A DNA stretch of 7,143 nucleotides from Planctomycetaceae bacterium (GTDB lineage Bacteria; Planctomycetota; Planctomycetia; Pirellulales; PALSA-1355): assembly GCA_005773095.1 (NCBI GenBank), contig SXHT01000325.1:1-7143 (forward strand), given 5' to 3'. Position numbers and translations under genes: made by a program. The notes beneath the pieces are model-generated. The model did not search any database. It had not been told where the DNA came from and was given only the letters and a program-made list of their open reading frames with translations. Of this stretch, positions 4,998-7,143 are shown piece after piece (within the stretch, counting starts at the first letter, position 1; each line of letters starts with the position of its first letter).

Positions 4998-7143
4998 CTA
5001 CGGTTGGACCAGGTCAAAATCGGCCGGTGTGCGCCCCAAATAGATGTGGTCGAACAGCGCGAACTCGCCGTCGATCGCCGCGAGCCCGATTCCCGTGAGT
5101 GTGAACTCGCCAAAATCTGCGAACAAGTCGCGCGTCACCACCTCGATACTCTGGGGTCGCCGGGCGTCCACCCGAAGCGCCATGCCGGCAAATTCCCCTG
5201 CTGAGCCGGCCTGATAACGGAAGGACGGCGGCTGGTTGTCCTTGGGACCAAACTGGCCGTCGTGCGCAATTTGAATTCCGATGTCGCCGCCGTTCTTCTT
5301 CCAGGCGAAACGAAGATAACGATACTCACCCGGCGCAGGAGACTCGCGAATCTTGGCGGCAAGGCCCGGCAGGTTGGCCGCGAATTTCTGGTCGGGCGTC
5401 ACCCGCAGGCTGGCCTTGCCGGAATACTTCTCAGCCTCGTGAATCGCGATTTGTCCGCCACCCTCCTGCAGCGCGGCGGCAAATTCGGGCTGGTCCTCAA
5501 AGATTACCAGCGGTTGCTCCGCCGCAGGCTTGATGACTTGCAAGCGTCGGACCGGAGCAAAGGCGGTGACCACGACCGAGTTGTTGTCGGCGGAGAGCAA
5601 TTCGGCGCGCACAACCGAGTCGTATGCCAAAGGGGGCAAATCAAACGGGACGATCAAGTTTGCCACGATCTCATTCTGATCGGCGGCGATGGTCGCCGTC
5701 CCATCCAGTCGCAAGGTCCGCTCCGGAGCATCGACCGCCTTAGGTTGATTGTTTTCCGCCAGGTACTTCTGCGGCATGACCTGCGTGGTCACCAATGCCA
5801 GCCGCACGGCCCCCGTCACTCCCGCCACTCGCGAAATCTGCACGCGAAGCGGCAGGCGGCTGCCTAGCGGCAAACCAGCGTCGCCGCTCGGCAGGTCCCA
5901 AGCGACCGCCAGCGGCGCGGGCGGGGCAACGCCAACCGCCACCTCCGTTCTCAGCCAGGGCTGTACCTTGAACTGGGGGCCGTCCGGCACCAGCGCGGCG
6001 CGAACAATCGGCGGTTGATGATCAACACTTTCGCCAATCACGCTCACAAGCGAGCTCGCGCTTCCTGATGCCGGCGCCGCCAGACTCAGCAAAGCAACAT
6101 GGGAGCCGACGGCAATTTCCGCACCCGTCGCCACAACTCCGCTGGCCAAACCCGGCAGTGACAGTTTGATCGGCCCGTAATAGCCACGTCGGTCGGCGCG
6201 CACCAGCAGCAAGGCGCTGCCGCCCGCGGGAACTTGCCTGGCCTCTTCCGCAAGCGACAGCGTAAAGTCTGGATCTCCTGCGGCTGTCACTTGCCAGCGA
6301 TAGACTCCCAGCGGATCGCCCAAGTTGAGCATATCGCGGACTCCTACGAGCACCGTGCTTGTGCCTTGCCCAACAGTAAAATCGAGTCCGGCATCCTTGG
6401 TTCCCGGTAGATCGTCGTTGGACGCCAGCGCCGCGAACTGTTCGTTCATCACCGTCAAAGTGACATCGATCGGCGCGCCAAGCCGCTGTGCGAAGACCTC
6501 GAAACGCAACACCTGTCCCGGCGTCACCGGCAGCCGATAGATATCGTGCTCACCGCGCTTGGCGAGTTTGCCGCTCACCGCCACAGGCGCCGCGGGCACC
6601 TCTTGGGGCTTGTCCGCGGACCTCTGTTCGCTCAGCTGGGCATGGGAACTTACGGCTAGCCGCGGGCGCGAACCGGTAATCAACGGCAGTCCCGTGGGCC
6701 ATAACGATGGCTCGTCGCCGAGGGTGACCGAGTTGGCCACGACGTTCGTCCCCGCTGGAAAACTTGTCGAAAGAAACTCCAAAGTCGCGGGTTTGCCGCG
6801 TTCCACACCTGACGGAAACACGAGATCGGCGTAGTGCACTTCGCCGATCTTCAGACGAAACGTGCCCGGTGCTTCACCGCGGAAGACCAGGTCGTGCAGC
6901 TCGACCGAGTACGGACCATCGGCGGGAAGGATTGCTTCGCAGCGCGTGTCGCCCCCCATCACAGGCATGGGTTTGCCCCACGCAAGCTGCGTGCCTCTTG
7001 CGTCTAGAATTCTAACCACCGGCTTGAGCTTGCCACCCAAACGCCGACTTTCAACCTCCGCTACCAACCGCTGGCCTTGCTTCCCGGCGAATGACGTGCT
7101 CAATACGGTGCTTCCCGCCAGATCGCCGGAGAGTGCGATCGGC
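4998..7143 (-). CDS. Large extracytoplasmic protein with PPC-like and Ig-like beta domains (5' partial)
   Basis: The frame is open to the window edge (last full codon at 7142), giving the C-terminal 714 residues; the true start is outside. Numbering from the first visible residue, about 1-100 look like a prepeptidase C-terminal (PPC)-type beta domain (GQRLVAEVESRRLG, VRILDARGTQLAWG, then ADGPYSVELHDL). About 188-287 form a second one (GKLAKRGEHDIYRLPVTPGQ, RLGAPIDVTLTVMNEQ, then NDDLPGTKDAGLDF). About 290-540 are Ala/Val-rich repeats of probable Ig-like strands, and about 545-712 a beta-sandwich-like end domain with IHEAEKYSGKASLRV, YRYLRFAWKK, VTRDLFADFGEFTLTGIGL and ALFDHIYLGRT. No protease or other catalytic motif is seen. 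Such proteins in planctomycetes are usually exported and are thought to act in surface or polymer binding. It precedes the CsrA-REC gene on the same strand with a 274-bp gap, so joint transcription is doubtful. The exact substrate or partner is unknown. Confidence 0.85.
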   Translation of the reverse strand, partial: PIALSGDLAGSTVLSTSFAGKQGQRLVAEVESRRLGGKLKPVVRILDARGTQLAWGKPMPVMGGDTRCEAILPADGPYSVELHDLVFRGEAPGTFRLKIGEVHYADLVFPSGVERGKPATLEFLSTSFPAGTNVVANSVTLGDEPSLWPTGLPLITGSRPRLAVSSHAQLSEQRSADKPQEVPAAPVAVSGKLAKRGEHDIYRLPVTPGQVLRFEVFAQRLGAPIDVTLTVMNEQFAALASNDDLPGTKDAGLDFTVGQGTSTVLVGVRDMLNLGDPLGVYRWQVTAAGDPDFTLSLAEEARQVPAGGSALLLVRADRRGYYGPIKLSLPGLASGVVATGAEIAVGSHVALLSLAAPASGSASSLVSVIGESVDHQPPIVRAALVPDGPQFKVQPWLRTEVAVGVAPPAPLAVAWDLPSGDAGLPLGSRLPLRVQISRVAGVTGAVRLALVTTQVMPQKYLAENNQPKAVDAPERTLRLDGTATIAADQNEIVANLIVPFDLPPLAYDSVVRAELLSADNNSVVVTAFAPVRRLQVIKPAAEQPLVIFEDQPEFAAALQEGGGQIAIHEAEKYSGKASLRVTPDQKFAANLPGLAAKIRESPAPGEYRYLRFAWKKNGGDIGIQIAHDGQFGPKDNQPPSFRYQAGSAGEFAGMALRVDARRPQSIEVVTRDLFADFGEFTLTGIGLAAIDGEFALFDHIYLGRTPADFDLVQP

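Noticed and set aside
4724..5113. Extension of the CsrA-REC frame upstream to 5113, overlapping the PPC-type gene
   Set aside because: A CsrA domain starts exactly at the ATG at 4723, which has a strong Shine-Dalgarno; the upstream residues are Ser/Arg-rich and shadow-like.

Overview
The window is GC-rich DNA that reads like a member of the Planctomycetota, probably Pirellulales. That assignment is an inference from three things: a large secreted protein with PPC-like beta domains, a soluble PAS hybrid kinase, and an intergenic inverted repeat of the GTAGGGCCGGC... type. No rRNA or other marker gene is present to prove it. Apart from a gene tail at the left edge (1-183, +), every supported gene is on the minus strand, so the biological order runs from high to low coordinates.

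From right to left: (i) 4998-7143 is the C-terminal 714 residues of a large, probably extracytoplasmic protein with PPC-like and Ig-like beta domains and a C-terminal beta-sandwich domain. (ii) 4724-4997 is an intergenic region that acts as the leader of the next gene. (iii) 3971-4723 encodes a CsrA RNA-binding domain joined through a histidine-kinase-like helical segment to a response-regulator receiver. (iv) 3511-3840 encodes a KaiB-family protein. (v) 3426-3492 is a perfect long inverted repeat. (vi) 1825-3330 encodes a soluble PAS-HisKA-HATPase-REC hybrid histidine kinase. (vii) 1553-1824 is a non-coding, hairpin-rich stretch. (viii) 242-1552 encodes an M20-type allantoate/N-carbamoyl-amino-acid amidohydrolase with Gln where the catalytic Glu is expected. 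(ix) 1-183 is the end of a convergent + strand gene of unknown function.

The most interesting part is 1825-4940: CsrA-REC, KaiB and a hybrid kinase in a row on one strand. A phosphorelay output placed directly on an RNA-binding CsrA domain would link two-component signalling to post-transcriptional control without a DNA-binding step, and a KaiB-fold protein lies between the two. The leader of the CsrA-REC gene carries two copies of CAGGATG, each with its GGA in the loop of a perfect short hairpin. This matches the CsrB-type CsrA-binding repeat. A further hairpin with a GGA in its loop and a GGA-rich Shine-Dalgarno follow, so CsrA-type autoregulation of this gene is a concrete, testable idea. 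No kaiC is in the window, and kinase-regulator pairing is inferred from adjacency only.
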